DNA from: Massilia agilis
GTDB taxonomy: Bacteria; Pseudomonadota; Gammaproteobacteria; Burkholderiales; Burkholderiaceae_D
Assembly: GCF_024756255.1 (NCBI RefSeq)
Contig: NZ_JANUHB010000002.1
Coordinates: forward strand, 558,001-622,000
Length of the DNA: 64,000 nucleotides
Direction of reading: 5' to 3'
How positions within the stretch are numbered: position 1 is the stretch's first letter; every line of letters starts with the position of its first letter. The notes beneath the pieces were generated by a model. It was not told the DNA's origin. It made no database searches and was given only the letters and a program-made list of their open reading frames with translations. Made by a program: the position numbers and the translations under genes. This document shows, piece by piece, positions 1 to 10,000 of this stretch.

Positions 1-144
1 GACCTTGCCGTGCCAGCCGGGGTCGCTCACGTCCAGCAGGTCGGGGGCATCCAGCAGCCAGGCCAGCGCGCGTACCCGCGCGCGCCGCAGGTGCCGCCAG
101 CGCCGATGAAACTGTTCCTGGTAGCTGTCAGCCGGATCGCGCAC
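1..144 (-). CDS. DUF1853 family protein, N-terminal part (runs off the window)
   Basis: Only the first 48 codons are present; the gene continues beyond base 1. Translation from a GTG at 144 gives a basic helix followed by RALAWLLDAPDLLD and a Trp/Gly segment, which resembles the N-terminus of DUF1853 proteins, a family of unknown function. The start overlaps the last 17 bases of the uracil-DNA glycosylase gene, so it is probably the last gene of the tsaB-rimI-udg operon. The family call rests on a short segment from memory and should be treated as provisional. Confidence 0.55.
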   Translation of the reverse strand, partial: MRDPADSYQEQFHRRWRHLRRARVRALAWLLDAPDLLDVSDPGWHGKV

Positions 145-928
145 GGGCCGCCCTCGCCCTGCACAAGTCGGCCCAGGCCAGCGCCTTATCGGCGCCGCGC
201 CGCAGCAGTTCGCCCGGATGCAGCGTGGCCACCAGCGGCACCCCACGCAGTTCGTGCACCTCGCCGCGGCTGCCGCTGAGCGGTTCGGACAGCGGCTTGC
301 CGAGCAGGCCATTGGCGGCGATCTGGCCAAGCGTAAGTACGGTGCCGGCGCCTGCCAGGGCAAGCTCGCGCTCCAGGTAAGGGCGGCAGGCGTTGGCCTC
401 TTCCTGCGTCGGCGCGCGGTCGCCGCCCCGGCTGCTTACCGGGCGGCACTTGACCAGGTTGGTCACGTACACGTCGCGCTCGCGCGCAAGGTCCACCGCG
501 AACAGCATGTTATCGAGCAGCTTGCCGGTGTCGCCGGACAGCGGCGCGCCGGCCTGCTCGTCCGCGGCCGTGCTCGCGCCCGCCGCCACGAACCAGGCCG
601 CCTGGCGGGCACCGCTGCCAAACACCGGCTTGCGGCCCTCCTTGCAGACGCCGCAGCGGTTGCAGCTGGCGACGGCCGCGCGCAGCTCGTCCCAGTCCAT
701 GCCGGCAATCTGTTCGTCGGTCGGTGCGCCGTCCGGCACCGCTCGCGCAGCGGCTGGCGCCGCTGGCTCGACCGTTTCTTCCTTGGGCGCCGCCTGCGCG
801 GCAACTGGTACCTGCTCCTGCACGGCCTGCGGCCCCGGTTCGGCCGCCGGCGCGTCGCGCAGCGTCCACAATGGACCGATGCCCATCTCCTGCAGGAATG
901 CCGCGTCGCGTGCGCTCATGCCGCTCAT
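128..928 (-). CDS. uracil-DNA glycosylase, family 4/5-like, with altered motif 1
   Basis: This resembles Fe-S uracil-DNA glycosylases that remove uracil from DNA in base-excision repair. A low-complexity Ala/Pro/Glu leader (about residues 25-70) precedes the catalytic domain. Four cysteines fit the [4Fe-4S] pattern: C89 and C92, C161 in VKCRP, and C181 in ACRPYL. The C-terminal HPGELL motif (237-242) matches the conserved HP-x-x-LL loop. Motif 1, normally GE-A/G-PG, reads VAAGAST here (114-120), so catalysis may be changed. The gene overlaps rimI by 4 bases (ATGA). The family assignment is firm but activity is uncertain. Confidence 0.85.
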   Translation of the reverse strand: MSGMSARDAAFLQEMGIGPLWTLRDAPAAEPGPQAVQEQVPVAAQAAPKEETVEPAAPAAARAVPDGAPTDEQIAGMDWDELRAAVASCNRCGVCKEGRKPVFGSGARQAAWFVAAGASTAADEQAGAPLSGDTGKLLDNMLFAVDLARERDVYVTNLVKCRPVSSRGGDRAPTQEEANACRPYLERELALAGAGTVLTLGQIAANGLLGKPLSEPLSGSRGEVHELRGVPLVATLHPGELLRRGADKALAWADLCRARAARARSG

Positions 929-1392
929 AGCTGGAACCTCATCACGATTGCGTCCTCGCGTTTGCCCTCATGCGCAGGATAGTACCCCTTGCGCCGCCCG
1001 ATCTCGACAAAGCCATAGCGTTCGTACACCAGCAGCGCGCGTTCGTTGGAGGGCCGCACTTCCAGCAGCACCGACAGCATGCCGTGCTGGCGCGAACGCT
1101 CCGACGCCTTGTCGAGCAGCCAGCGGCCCAGCCCCTCGCCCTGCCGCCCGCCGGCCACGGCCACGTCGAGCAGGTGCGCCTCATCGAATGCATACATGAG
1201 CAGGAAATAGCCGGCGAGCTCGCCCAGCGGGTCGCGCACGACCCAGGCATCGTAGCCGCTGGCGAGCGAGTCGACAAAATTGGCGCGGCTCCACGGGTGC
1301 GGGAACACGCTGTTTTCCAGCGCGCTCACCTCGTCGATGTCCGCGCTCGACATGGGCGCGAAATCGAGCAGGTCGTGGACGCTTGCCGCCAT
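925..1392 (-). CDS. rimI: RimI, ribosomal protein S18 alanine N-acetyltransferase
   Basis: A 155-residue GNAT-fold protein that would acetylate the N-terminal alanine of ribosomal protein S18 using acetyl-CoA in the cytoplasm. The acetyl-CoA loop is visible as GGRQGEGLGRWLL near the middle, and the C-terminal half has the typical VRPSNERALLVYERYGF signature (N-x-x-A-x-x-x-Y-x-x-x-GF). Length is normal for RimI. It shares one base with the tsaB stop (TAATG) and overlaps the glycosylase by 4 bases. The tsaB-rimI-udg order is common in betaproteobacteria, supporting the specific name over a generic GNAT. Confidence 0.93.
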   Translation of the reverse strand: MAASVHDLLDFAPMSSADIDEVSALENSVFPHPWSRANFVDSLASGYDAWVVRDPLGELAGYFLLMYAFDEAHLLDVAVAGGRQGEGLGRWLLDKASERSRQHGMLSVLLEVRPSNERALLVYERYGFVEIGRRKGYYPAHEGKREDAIVMRFQL

Positions 1393-2102
1393 TACGCCTG
1401 TCCGCCCTTGGCTGCGTTGATCGCCTGCCGTTCGGCATAGGTGTAGGCGACCTTGTTGCGCAGGTAAAGCGGCTGGGCCTGTGCGGCGGGCACGGCCTGC
1501 CCGGCCTGCAGCGCGGGGACCGCCAGCGCGGCCAGTTCACGCGCATGCGGCGCGATGTCGGCCAGTGCGCCGGCCGCGAACGCGCACTGCGCGAACTCCT
1601 GCGGATAGGCGGAAAACCCGTTGCCGCACGCGGCCAGGCCTTCGACCAGTTCCGGCGCGACCGCGCCGGGTGCGCTCAAGGCTGGCGGGCGCACGATCTG
1701 CCAGCCGTTGTCAAAACGGTACTGGGCCCAGTACACCTCGCCCATGCGCGCATCGAGCACGGCCAGCACGTCGCGCGCGCCGGTGCGCTCGCGGCAGGCC
1801 TGCGCCATCGCTTCCAGCGTCACCAGGGGCACCACCGGCAACCCGGCGCCGAACGCGAGCCCTTGCGCCACCCCGCACGCCGTGCGCACGCCCGTGAACG
1901 AACCCGGCCCCGCGCCGAACGCCACCGCATCGCAATCGGCCAGGCGCCGGCCCGCTTCGTGCAGCAGCTCCTGCACCATCGGCAGGACGGATTGGGAGTG
2001 GGTGCGCACGCCCGACGACTCGCGCCAGGCCAGGCGGTCCCCGTCGAGCAACGCGCACGATGCGAGCTCGGACGAGGTTTCGATAGCAAGAATGATAGGC
2101 AT
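1392..2102 (-). CDS. tsaB: TsaB, tRNA t6A biosynthesis protein
   Basis: TsaB is the ASKHA-fold scaffold partner of TsaD in forming N6-threonylcarbamoyladenosine at position 37 of ANN-decoding tRNAs. The 236-residue product starts with ILAIETSSELASCALL, the family N-terminus, and carries GAGPGSFTGVRTACGVAQGL, a near-diagnostic TsaB motif, around residues 66-85. Length is typical. It is the first gene of the minus-strand tsaB-rimI-udg operon. The ATG lies just after a purine-rich AGGGG. Confidence 0.95.
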   Translation of the reverse strand: MPIILAIETSSELASCALLDGDRLAWRESSGVRTHSQSVLPMVQELLHEAGRRLADCDAVAFGAGPGSFTGVRTACGVAQGLAFGAGLPVVPLVTLEAMAQACRERTGARDVLAVLDARMGEVYWAQYRFDNGWQIVRPPALSAPGAVAPELVEGLAACGNGFSAYPQEFAQCAFAAGALADIAPHARELAALAVPALQAGQAVPAAQAQPLYLRNKVAYTYAERQAINAAKGGQA

Positions 2103-2182
2103 CCCCTATTTTAACCCGGCCCACGCCGCCCCAGCCATGCCCGGCCGTGCCGGAAGGCGCCGCTCGTTGTAGAATGCCGCCC

Positions 2183-2608
2183 ATGCATAGCCTGACCCTC
2201 GAGCTCGATAACCGCACCGAGGTCGCCGCCGCGCTCGCGGGCGACCGCTGGATCGTCGCGTGCCTGTGCGCCGCCTGGTGCGGCACCTGCGGGTCGTACC
2301 GCGCCGCCTTCGACGCGCTCGCCGCGCGCCATCCGGACAAGGTATTCGTCTGGATCGACATCGAAGACCAGGCCGACGTGGTGGGCGACCTCGACGTCGA
2401 GAACTTCCCCACGCTGCTGCTGCAGCACGGCGAGACCGTCGCCTTCTTCGGCACCGTGCTGCCCGACCCGGCGGTGGCCGACCGCATGGTGCAGGCGCAG
2501 CAGAAAATCCCCGACGCCGAGCAAGCCCGCCTGGCCCAGTCGAGCGACGAGCGCCGCCAGTGGCAGCGCGAGTGCAACCTGCGCACCCTGCTGCGCAACG
2601 CCGGCTGA
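2183..2608 (+). CDS. thioredoxin-like protein with WCGTC active site
   Basis: A thioredoxin-fold protein of about 141 residues. The redox pair lies in AAWCGTCGSYR; a CGTC dipeptide differs from the CGPC of classical thioredoxin. The cis-proline loop is visible as NFPTLLL and the strand FVWIDIEDQAD fits the fold. There is no signal peptide, so it is probably cytoplasmic. The tail (about residues 105-141) is charged and extends past the usual domain end. Two starts nine bases apart are possible (2174 and 2183); 2183 gives MHSLTLEL, a natural first strand. It is divergent from tsaB. Its substrate is unknown. Confidence 0.85.
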   Translation: MHSLTLELDNRTEVAAALAGDRWIVACLCAAWCGTCGSYRAAFDALAARHPDKVFVWIDIEDQADVVGDLDVENFPTLLLQHGETVAFFGTVLPDPAVADRMVQAQQKIPDAEQARLAQSSDERRQWQRECNLRTLLRNAG

Positions 2609-2675
2609 CCGCAGGCTGCGCACGGCCGGCAAATTCCGGTATGATCCGGCGGGTTGTCACATACCGAACACTGCC

Positions 2676-3623
2676 GTGATCCATTCCGAGCCTGACCTGA
2701 CCGCGCGCGCGCTCAACCTCCTCAATTGCGGCGTCGTCGTGCTTGACGCGAACCACGAGATCGTCTTGTGGAACGGCTGGATGGTGCCGCGCTCGGGCCG
2801 CGCCGCCTCGCGCGTGCGCAACCAGTCGCTGTTCGACGTCTTTCCCGTCCTGCGCGGTTCGCGCGTGGAAGCGGCGGTGCTCGGCGCGCTCGCCGACAAC
2901 GTCACCACGGCCATCCCGCAAACGGAAGAGCATTCGCCCTTCCCGCTGCGCCAGGCCGGCAGCTTCGACGGTCCGCCGATCGACCAGGCGGTGACGGTGA
3001 CGCCCTTCAGCGAGGGCGACGAGCGCTTCTGCCTGATCGAGATCCGCGACGTGAGCGGCACCGTGGACCGCGAGCGGCGCCTGCTCGACCATGCCGAGTC
3101 GCTGCGCGCGCGCTCCTACGTGGATGGCCTGACCGGCATCGCCAACCGCCGCTACTTCGACGTGGCGCTGGACCGCGAGCTGCGCCGCGCCCAGCGCGCC
3201 GGCGGCGAGCTGTCGCTGCTCCTGATCGACATCGATTCGTTCAAGGCCTACAACGACCACTTCGGGCACCAGCAGGGCGACGCCTGCCTGGTCACGGTGG
3301 CGCAGGCGCTGGCCGGCCAGCTCAAGCGCCCGGCCGACATCGCGGCGCGCTACGGCGGCGAAGAGTTCGCCGCGATCCTGCCCGACACCTCGGCCGAACA
3401 GGCGCTGTCGGTGGCCAACGCCATCCGCGAACATGTGGCCTCGCTCGGGCTGGCGCATGCACCGTCCGCGGCGTACCCCATGGTCACCTTGAGCATCGGC
3501 GTGGCCAGCTTCGACAAGGAGCGGCTGCACGAGCCGGCGGCGCTGGTCGAGGCTGCGGACAAGGCGCTGTATGCCGCCAAGCACGCCGGGCGCAACCGCG
3601 TGGTCTCCAGCGCACAGGTATAG
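2676..3623 (+). CDS. PAS-GGDEF diguanylate cyclase
   Basis: A soluble protein that would make cyclic di-GMP from GTP. An N-terminal PAS-like sensor (about residues 10-125) begins with LNCGVVVLDANHEIVLWNGWM, as in PAS modules. The GGDEF domain (about 145-312) carries the active-site signature GGEEF at 227-231 and DIDSFKAYND for Mg/GTP contacts. An inhibitory I-site RPAD (218-221) lies exactly five residues upstream of the signature, so product feedback is expected. No transmembrane segment is seen. The start is GTG; no in-frame ATG lies nearby. The ligand is unknown. Confidence 0.9.
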   Translation: MIHSEPDLTARALNLLNCGVVVLDANHEIVLWNGWMVPRSGRAASRVRNQSLFDVFPVLRGSRVEAAVLGALADNVTTAIPQTEEHSPFPLRQAGSFDGPPIDQAVTVTPFSEGDERFCLIEIRDVSGTVDRERRLLDHAESLRARSYVDGLTGIANRRYFDVALDRELRRAQRAGGELSLLLIDIDSFKAYNDHFGHQQGDACLVTVAQALAGQLKRPADIAARYGGEEFAAILPDTSAEQALSVANAIREHVASLGLAHAPSAAYPMVTLSIGVASFDKERLHEPAALVEAADKALYAAKHAGRNRVVSSAQV

Positions 3624-3636
3624 AAACAGTGCGTGC

Positions 3637-4764
3637 TCAGGAGCTGCGCCGCAAGATCACGTTCGGCGCCGCACCGGGTGACGGGCGCGCGAGCAGCCGC
3701 TCGATCGAGATGGCCAGCCAGTAGCAAGCGACGAGCACGGGAAGGTAGATCGCGAAAGTCCAGGTTTGCGAGGCGCCCGCAAGCGCGCGGTAGAGGGCCA
3801 CGGCGCCGAGCACGACAAACATGTGCGACAAATAGAGCTCGTAGCTCAACTCCCCCATCCGCGCCAGCCACCGCAAACCACGCCACTGCGACGGCGGCTG
3901 GCTGTGCGCCGCGATCAGCGCCGCGCTGGCGCCAAGGCACAGCAGGTACATGCCGGACTTGAACAGGTGGCGGTGCACCAGCTCGCCCCAGCCGATGGCG
4001 AGCAGGATGCAAAAGCCGCCGAAGATCGCCAGCGCGCGGGCATCGCGCCAGGCCAGCCGCCAGCGCTGGGCCAGCAGCGCGGCCAGCACGCCCCACGCGA
4101 TGGCGGCCATGCCGGGCAAATAGGCCTTTTCCCACCACACCTCGTCGCTCATCGGCACCAGCGAGCGCAGCGGAACCAGGCTGGCGGCCCACACCAGCAG
4201 CGCGGCCACCAGCACCCGGCGCGGCAGCCACAGGCACAGCAAGGGAAAGCCCAGATAGAAAACCTCTTCGATCGAGAGCGACCACAGCACGTCCCAGCCC
4301 GCCGGCGCCCAGCCGGTGCGGCCTTCGTACCAGTTGAAGGTGAACGTGAGCGCGGACCCGAGCAGGCCACCCACGCTTTGGCGTCCGTTCTCTGGCGCGA
4401 ACCCGGGCACGCCAAGCCATGCCAGCGCGCCCAGGATCACCAGCGTCACGCCCAGGAGCGGTAGAATGCGCCTGGCGCGCGCCCGGTAGAAGCGGCCCAG
4501 GCTCACGCGCTCCAAGCCCCCGTCGTGCTCGATGATCCGGGTCGTGATCAGGAAGCCGGATATGACGAAGAAGACGAACACCGCCTCGTAGCCATTGAAG
4601 CTGATGGCGTTGATCAGCCGCTTTGGCAGCCACTCGCCGAGCAGGCTCGGACCCAGCGGAACCCGGAACGGCAGCGCCAGGTGGTGCACGATCACGAGCA
4701 GGATGGCCAGCCCGCGCAGGCTGTCGATGCCGAAATTACGGCGCAGCGGGGATGCGCGCCGCAT
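3637..4764 (-). CDS. acyltransferase family 3 membrane protein (OafA/YrhL type)
   Basis: A 375-residue integral membrane protein of the acyltransferase 3 family, which transfers acyl groups (often acetyl) to sugars or lipids at the inner membrane. The N-terminus shows the family signature: GIDSLRGLAILLVIVHH, with the catalytic-type His, then FNGYEAVFVFFVISGFLITTRI and LGRFYRARARRILP. About ten hydrophobic helices follow. The ATG shares one base with the stop of the upstream molybdenum hydroxylase gene (TGATG), so translation is coupled. The acceptor substrate cannot be read from the sequence. Confidence 0.9.
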   Translation of the reverse strand: MRRASPLRRNFGIDSLRGLAILLVIVHHLALPFRVPLGPSLLGEWLPKRLINAISFNGYEAVFVFFVISGFLITTRIIEHDGGLERVSLGRFYRARARRILPLLGVTLVILGALAWLGVPGFAPENGRQSVGGLLGSALTFTFNWYEGRTGWAPAGWDVLWSLSIEEVFYLGFPLLCLWLPRRVLVAALLVWAASLVPLRSLVPMSDEVWWEKAYLPGMAAIAWGVLAALLAQRWRLAWRDARALAIFGGFCILLAIGWGELVHRHLFKSGMYLLCLGASAALIAAHSQPPSQWRGLRWLARMGELSYELYLSHMFVVLGAVALYRALAGASQTWTFAIYLPVLVACYWLAISIERLLARPSPGAAPNVILRRSS

Positions 4765-7073
4765 CACGCCAGCCGCAGCGGCAGGCTGCGCAGGCGCTGG
4801 CCCGTCAGCTTGAACACGGCGGCGGCCACCGCGGGCGCGATCGGCGGCACGCCCGGCTCGCCGGCCCCCTGCGGCAGTTCGGCGCTGGGCATGATGATGG
4901 TCTCGACCTCGGGCGCCTGGTCGATGCGCAGCACCGGGTAGTCGCCGAAATTGGACTGCGCCACGCGCCCGTCCTTCACGGTGATCTCGCCCGCCAGCGC
5001 CGCCGACAGGCCGAACACCACGGCCGACTCCATTTGCTGCGCGACGATGTTCGGGTTGACCACCATGCCGCAATCGACCGCGCAGACGACCTTGTGCACG
5101 CGGATGTCCTTGCCCGCTACCGACACCTCGGCCACCTGGGCAACGATGCTGCCAAAGGACTGGTGCAGCGCCACGCCGTGCGCCCTGCCCTCGGCCGGCT
5201 TGCCCGCCCGTGCGACGGCGGCGTCGAGCACCGCCAGGTGGCGCGAATGCCGGGCCAGCAGCGCGCGCCGCAGCGCCACCGGGTCCTTGCCGGCCGCGTG
5301 CGCCACCTCGTCGATGAAGCTCTCCTTGAAGAACGCATTGTGCGAGTGGCCCACCGAACGCCAGTACCCCACCGGCACCGCGCTGTCCACGATCACGTGC
5401 GCAATGTGCTGGTTGGCGATCTCGTACTGCATATCGTACTCGCCCTCGGCCGTGGTCTTGTCCGGCCCCACGCCAGGCAGGCCCAGGTTGCGCGGGTAGT
5501 ACTGGTGGCCGATCGCGGCGCTGGCAGATTTGCCTTGCCAGGCCAGCACATTGCCAGCCGCGTCGAGCTTTGCAGAAAAGCGCGCCAGCGCCGCCGGGCG
5601 ATAGACGTCGTGCGTGACGTCGTCTTCGCGCGTCCAGATCAGCTGCACCGGCTTGCCGCCGGAGGCCATCGCCACTGCGACCGCCTGCGCCACCATGTCC
5701 ACTTCCAGCCTGCGGCCAAAGCCGCCGCCAAGCAAGGGCACCTCGATCGACACGTCGTCCCGGCTCACGCCCGCCACGCGCGCGGCGGCCTGCACCGCCA
5801 CGCTCGGCACCTGGGTCGAGGCCCACAGCCGGACCTTGCCATCGGCGACCTGCGCGGTGCAGTTGACCGGCTCCATGGTGGCGTGTGCAAGGAAGGGCGC
5901 GCGATACTCCGCCGTCACCGTTCTGGCGGCACCGGCCACGTCCTGCGTGCCGCTTTCGTGATAGGTGAAGCCCGATTCGGTATCGAGCGCATGCGCGAAT
6001 CCCGCAAAAATCGTGTCGTTGGACAGCTTCGCCGTCGCGCCCTCGTTCCAGTTCACCGGCAAGGCCGCCGCGGCCTGTTTGGCCTGCCACCAGTGCTGCG
6101 CAATCACCGCCACCCCGGCCCCCGCTCCCATCATCGGCAGCAGCGCGCCCGAAATGTCGAGCACCTTGAGCACACCCGGCATCGACGCCACCCTGGCCGC
6201 GTCGAACGATGCGACCGTGGCCCCGAACACCGGCGTCATCCTCACCGCGGCATAGACCATGCCGGGCGGACGCACGTCGATGCCGAACACCGCCGTGCCG
6301 TTGACCTTGGCGGGCGAATCGCGGCGCGGCACGGGCTTGCCGATGATGCGAAAATCCCTCGGCTCCTTCAGGCGCACGTCGCCAGGTCCGATGCCGGCGC
6401 CAGCGTCGGCCGCGCGCGCGGCCAGCGGCCCGTAGGCCAGGCGCCGGCCGTCCTTGTGGATCACGAATCCATCCTGCGTGCGGCAGTCGTCCGGCGCGGC
6501 CTTCCACTGCGCGAGCGCGGCCTTGACGAGCATCGCGCGCGCCACCGCGCCGGCTTCGCGCATCGGCCCCCATGCGTCGCGCACGCTGGTCGAACCGCCG
6601 GTGAACATGATGCCCAGCTCGCGCCCGACCTTGGCCAGCAGCCACTGCGCGCCCTGCTTGGTCGAGCCTTTGTCGTCGGGGTGGAACGGCAGGTTGTCTT
6701 CCATGACCGCCAGGTTGGCGTAGATCTTGTCGATCGGCGCCTGCATAACGCGCACGGCGGGCAAGGGAACGTCCAGCTCTTCGGCCACCAGCATCGGCAG
6801 CGCGGTATGCACGCCCTGCCCCATTTCGCTGCGGGGAACGACGACGGAGACGGTGCCATCGGGCGCGATCGCGACCCAGCCGTTGAGGGCAACCGCACCG
6901 CCCGCGACCGGCAGCGGCGCCGAGGAATGCAAACGCTGGCGCGGCGGGGCCAGGCCCCAGCCGACCACCAACGCACCGCCGGCCGCCAGCCCGGCCAGCA
7001 GGAAGCGCCTGCGGCCGCGGCTTTTCGGCGCGGCCTGGTCAGCCTGTGGCCGCTGCAATAAGGTTTCGCTCAT
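4764..7073 (-). CDS. Tat-exported molybdopterin-binding aldehyde/xanthine dehydrogenase-type large subunit (IorB-like)
   Basis: A 769-residue large subunit of the xanthine oxidase superfamily, closest in layout to isoquinoline 1-oxidoreductase beta subunits: an aldehyde oxidase/xanthine dehydrogenase domain plus molybdopterin-binding domains. A twin-arginine-like leader RGRRRFLLAG precedes a hydrophobic stretch, so periplasmic or membrane-facing export of a folded cofactor protein is expected. Recognisable pieces are VPRSEMGQGVHTALPMLVAEEL, GGGFGRRLEVDMVAQA and PIAPAVAAAVFKLTGQRLR. No [2Fe-2S] small subunit or cytochrome partner lies beside it. Its start overlaps the GGDEF-EAL gene by 35 bases. 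The substrate is unknown. Confidence 0.88.
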   Translation of the reverse strand: MSETLLQRPQADQAAPKSRGRRRFLLAGLAAGGALVVGWGLAPPRQRLHSSAPLPVAGGAVALNGWVAIAPDGTVSVVVPRSEMGQGVHTALPMLVAEELDVPLPAVRVMQAPIDKIYANLAVMEDNLPFHPDDKGSTKQGAQWLLAKVGRELGIMFTGGSTSVRDAWGPMREAGAVARAMLVKAALAQWKAAPDDCRTQDGFVIHKDGRRLAYGPLAARAADAGAGIGPGDVRLKEPRDFRIIGKPVPRRDSPAKVNGTAVFGIDVRPPGMVYAAVRMTPVFGATVASFDAARVASMPGVLKVLDISGALLPMMGAGAGVAVIAQHWWQAKQAAAALPVNWNEGATAKLSNDTIFAGFAHALDTESGFTYHESGTQDVAGAARTVTAEYRAPFLAHATMEPVNCTAQVADGKVRLWASTQVPSVAVQAAARVAGVSRDDVSIEVPLLGGGFGRRLEVDMVAQAVAVAMASGGKPVQLIWTREDDVTHDVYRPAALARFSAKLDAAGNVLAWQGKSASAAIGHQYYPRNLGLPGVGPDKTTAEGEYDMQYEIANQHIAHVIVDSAVPVGYWRSVGHSHNAFFKESFIDEVAHAAGKDPVALRRALLARHSRHLAVLDAAVARAGKPAEGRAHGVALHQSFGSIVAQVAEVSVAGKDIRVHKVVCAVDCGMVVNPNIVAQQMESAVVFGLSAALAGEITVKDGRVAQSNFGDYPVLRIDQAPEVETIIMPSAELPQGAGEPGVPPIAPAVAAAVFKLTGQRLRSLPLRLA

Positions 7074-10000
7074 CCCGTCGTCCCCATCGTGCCAGCAGCT
7101 CCTGTGCGCTCGCCGGCTTGCTGTAATAGTAGCCCTGTGCGCGGTTGCAGCCGTGGCGCAGCAGGAACGCTGCCTGTTCGGCGGTCTCGACGCCTTCCGC
7201 GATGACCGACAGGTTCAGGCTCTTGCCGAGCTGGATGATCGCGACCGTGATCGCCTCGTCGTTGGCATCGGTCGAAATGTCCTTGATGAAGCTGCGGTCG
7301 ATCTTCAGCGTCTGCACCGGCAATTTCTTCAAGTATGCCAGCGAAGAGTAACCTGTGCCAAAGTCGTCGATCGCCAGGCCCACGCCGACCTCGTGCAGGT
7401 CGTTGATGAACTGGAGCGCGTCGCCGGTGTTCATGATCACCGATTCCGTCACTTCGAGCTGCAGCCGCGCCGGCTCCAGCCTTGATTCGCGCAGCACGCC
7501 GTCGACCATGGCCGCGATGCTGCCGCGCTCGAACTGGCGCACCGACAGGTTGACCGCCAGCTTGGGCACAACGAAGCCCGCTTCCTGCCAGCTCACCATC
7601 TGCGTGCACGCCTGCTGCAGCACCCATTCGCCAAGCTGGCTGATGAAGCCCGTGTCCTCAGCCAGCGGGATGAAGCGCGCCGGCGGCACCAGGCCCAGCT
7701 CCGGGTTCTGCCAGCGCACCAGCGCCTCGACCCCGATCAGGCGGCCGGAATCGATCTCCACCTGCGGCTGGTAGTGCAGGAAGATCTCGCCCTTTTCGAT
7801 CGAGCGGCGCAGCATGGTCTCGATGCGCAGGCGTTCCAGGCCTTCGCCAGTCATGGACGGCGCGTAGAACTGGAAGTTGTTGCGCCCGCGTGCCTTGGCC
7901 TGGTACATCGCCACGTCCGCATTCCGGATCAGCATGTTCAGGTCCTGCGCGTCTTGCGGGTACATGCTCACGCCCACGCTGCAGGTGACGAACAATTCGT
8001 AGTCGGACACCGTGAACGGTTGCTCGAACATCGACACCAGCTTGCCCGCCACGTGGCCGGCGCCGAACTGGCCGTCGATGTTTTCGAGCAGGACGATGAA
8101 CTCGTCACCGCCCAGGCGCGCCAGCGTGTCGCCCTCGCGCAGGTTGCTCGACAGCGCCCGCGCCACCTGCTTGAGCAGCTCGTCGCCAATGTGGTGGCCA
8201 AGCGTGTCGTTCACGTTCTTGAAGCGGTCCAGGTCGATGAACAGCACCGCCAGCTCGGTCTTGTTGCGCCCGGCCTGCTGCAGCGCGTGCTGCAGGCGGT
8301 CGTGGAACAGCAGCCGGTTCGGCAGCGCGGTCAGCGGGTCGTGGTGCGCCAGGTGGTCGAGCTTGGTCTGCGCTTCCTTGGCGCGCGTGATGTCGCTGAA
8401 TACGGCCACGTAATGGGTCACCGCGCCCGAATCGTCGCGCACGGCCGACACCGTCAGCCATTCAAGGTACACCTCGCCATTCTTGCGGGCGTTCCAGATC
8501 TCGCCGCGCCAGAAACCGGTTTCGGCCAGGTCGCGCCACAGCGCGTCGTAGAAGCGCTCGTCGTGGCGCTTGGAGCTCGTCAGGCTGGACTGCTGGCCCA
8601 GCGCTTCGGCCTCGGTGTAGCCGGTGATCTGGGTGAACGCGGGGTTGGTGGCGATGATCTTGCCGTTCAGGTCGATCACCATCACGCCGTCGGCAATGTG
8701 CTCGAGCGCGGTGGCCCACAGGCGCAGGTTTTCGTCGGCCAGCTTGCGTGCCGTGATGTCGGCATAGACCCAGAGGCTGCCTTCGTGCGGCCGCAGCGGG
8801 TCGAGCGCGCGCCCGCTCACCAGGCACCAGATCAGGCTGCCGTCGCGGCGCCGGAACTGGCGCTCTTCCTCGACCTTGCCGCCCTCCGCCAGGACCGGGT
8901 AGTAGCACTCGCCGGCGCGCTCGTACTCGTGCGGGCTGGGGAACAGCAGTTCGGTCGAGGCGCCGACCAGCTGGCCGTTGGTGTAGCCGAACAGCTCCTC
9001 GCAATGGCGGTTGGCCGAGATGACGCGCCGCTCGCGCACGAACATCACGCCGAACATCACGTTGTCGAGGATGACGCCCTGCTCGGTCAGCAGCTCCTCG
9101 ATCTGCATCTCGTTGTGCTTGCGTTCGCTGATGTCGTAGATGATGCCGTCGATACGGCAGGCCGACACGTCCGGCTCGTCCACCGGCTGGCCGCTTTCCA
9201 GCACCCAGCGCTCGATGCCCCAGGCGTCGATGATGCGGTACTCGACCTCGTAGGGCCGGCCAGCCTCCACCGCCTCCTTGACCACGCGCCGCTGCATGCG
9301 CCGGTCTTCCGGGCAGATGAGGTCGGACCAGTGTTCGGCCGGCGCGCCCATAAAGCGCTTGGCCGGATACCCGGTGATCTCCTCGGCCGCGTCGCTGACG
9401 AATTCGATCGCGCCGCCGAAACGGGCGCGGAACACCACGCCCGGTACCTGGGCCACGATCGAGCGAAAGCGTTCCTCGCGCCGGCCGATGTCGAGGAACA
9501 GGTTGCGGATCGCGATGCGCATGCTGTCCATCTGGCTACCGAGCAGTCCCAGCTCGTCGCTGGCGGCGAGCACCAGCGGGGTTTCGAAGTCGCCGCGCGA
9601 GAGGCGGTCGGAAAAACCGGTCAGCGCGCGCAGCGGCTGCAACAGGCGATATTTGAGGAACAACGCGATGAGCAGGACCGAACCGGCCAACTGCCCGGCC
9701 AGCACCAGCGCCCGGTTCACCTGCCGGGTGTGCAGCTCGTGCTGGCTGCGCAGGTCGTCCATCTCGACCGTGATGGTGCCGATCGGCTGGCCGTGCATGA
9801 ACACATGGCGCTGCGCGCGCCGCAGTTGGCCGGCCGGGACGCGGGTCGAACGCAGATCGACAAAGCCGGGGTCGGACGCGCCGCGCACCACCACATGCAC
9901 GACTGAAGGGTCCCGCATCACCGACTCGGCGAGCTGGCGCGCCGCTTCGGCGTTCATGTTCCAGAGCGATTCCTGCACGCCCAGCGCCAGGATGTCGGCG

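Noticed and set aside
4623..7061. Long plus-strand open frame of about 812 codons
   Set aside because: It is opposite the molybdenum hydroxylase gene, has Arg/His-rich shadow composition, and shows no motif; typical of high-GC antisense frames.
7039..7073. Possible frameshift where the GGDEF-EAL end overlaps the molybdenum hydroxylase start
   Set aside because: Both proteins are complete: the EAL domain finishes normally and the Tat leader begins normally; a 35-base overlap is enough.
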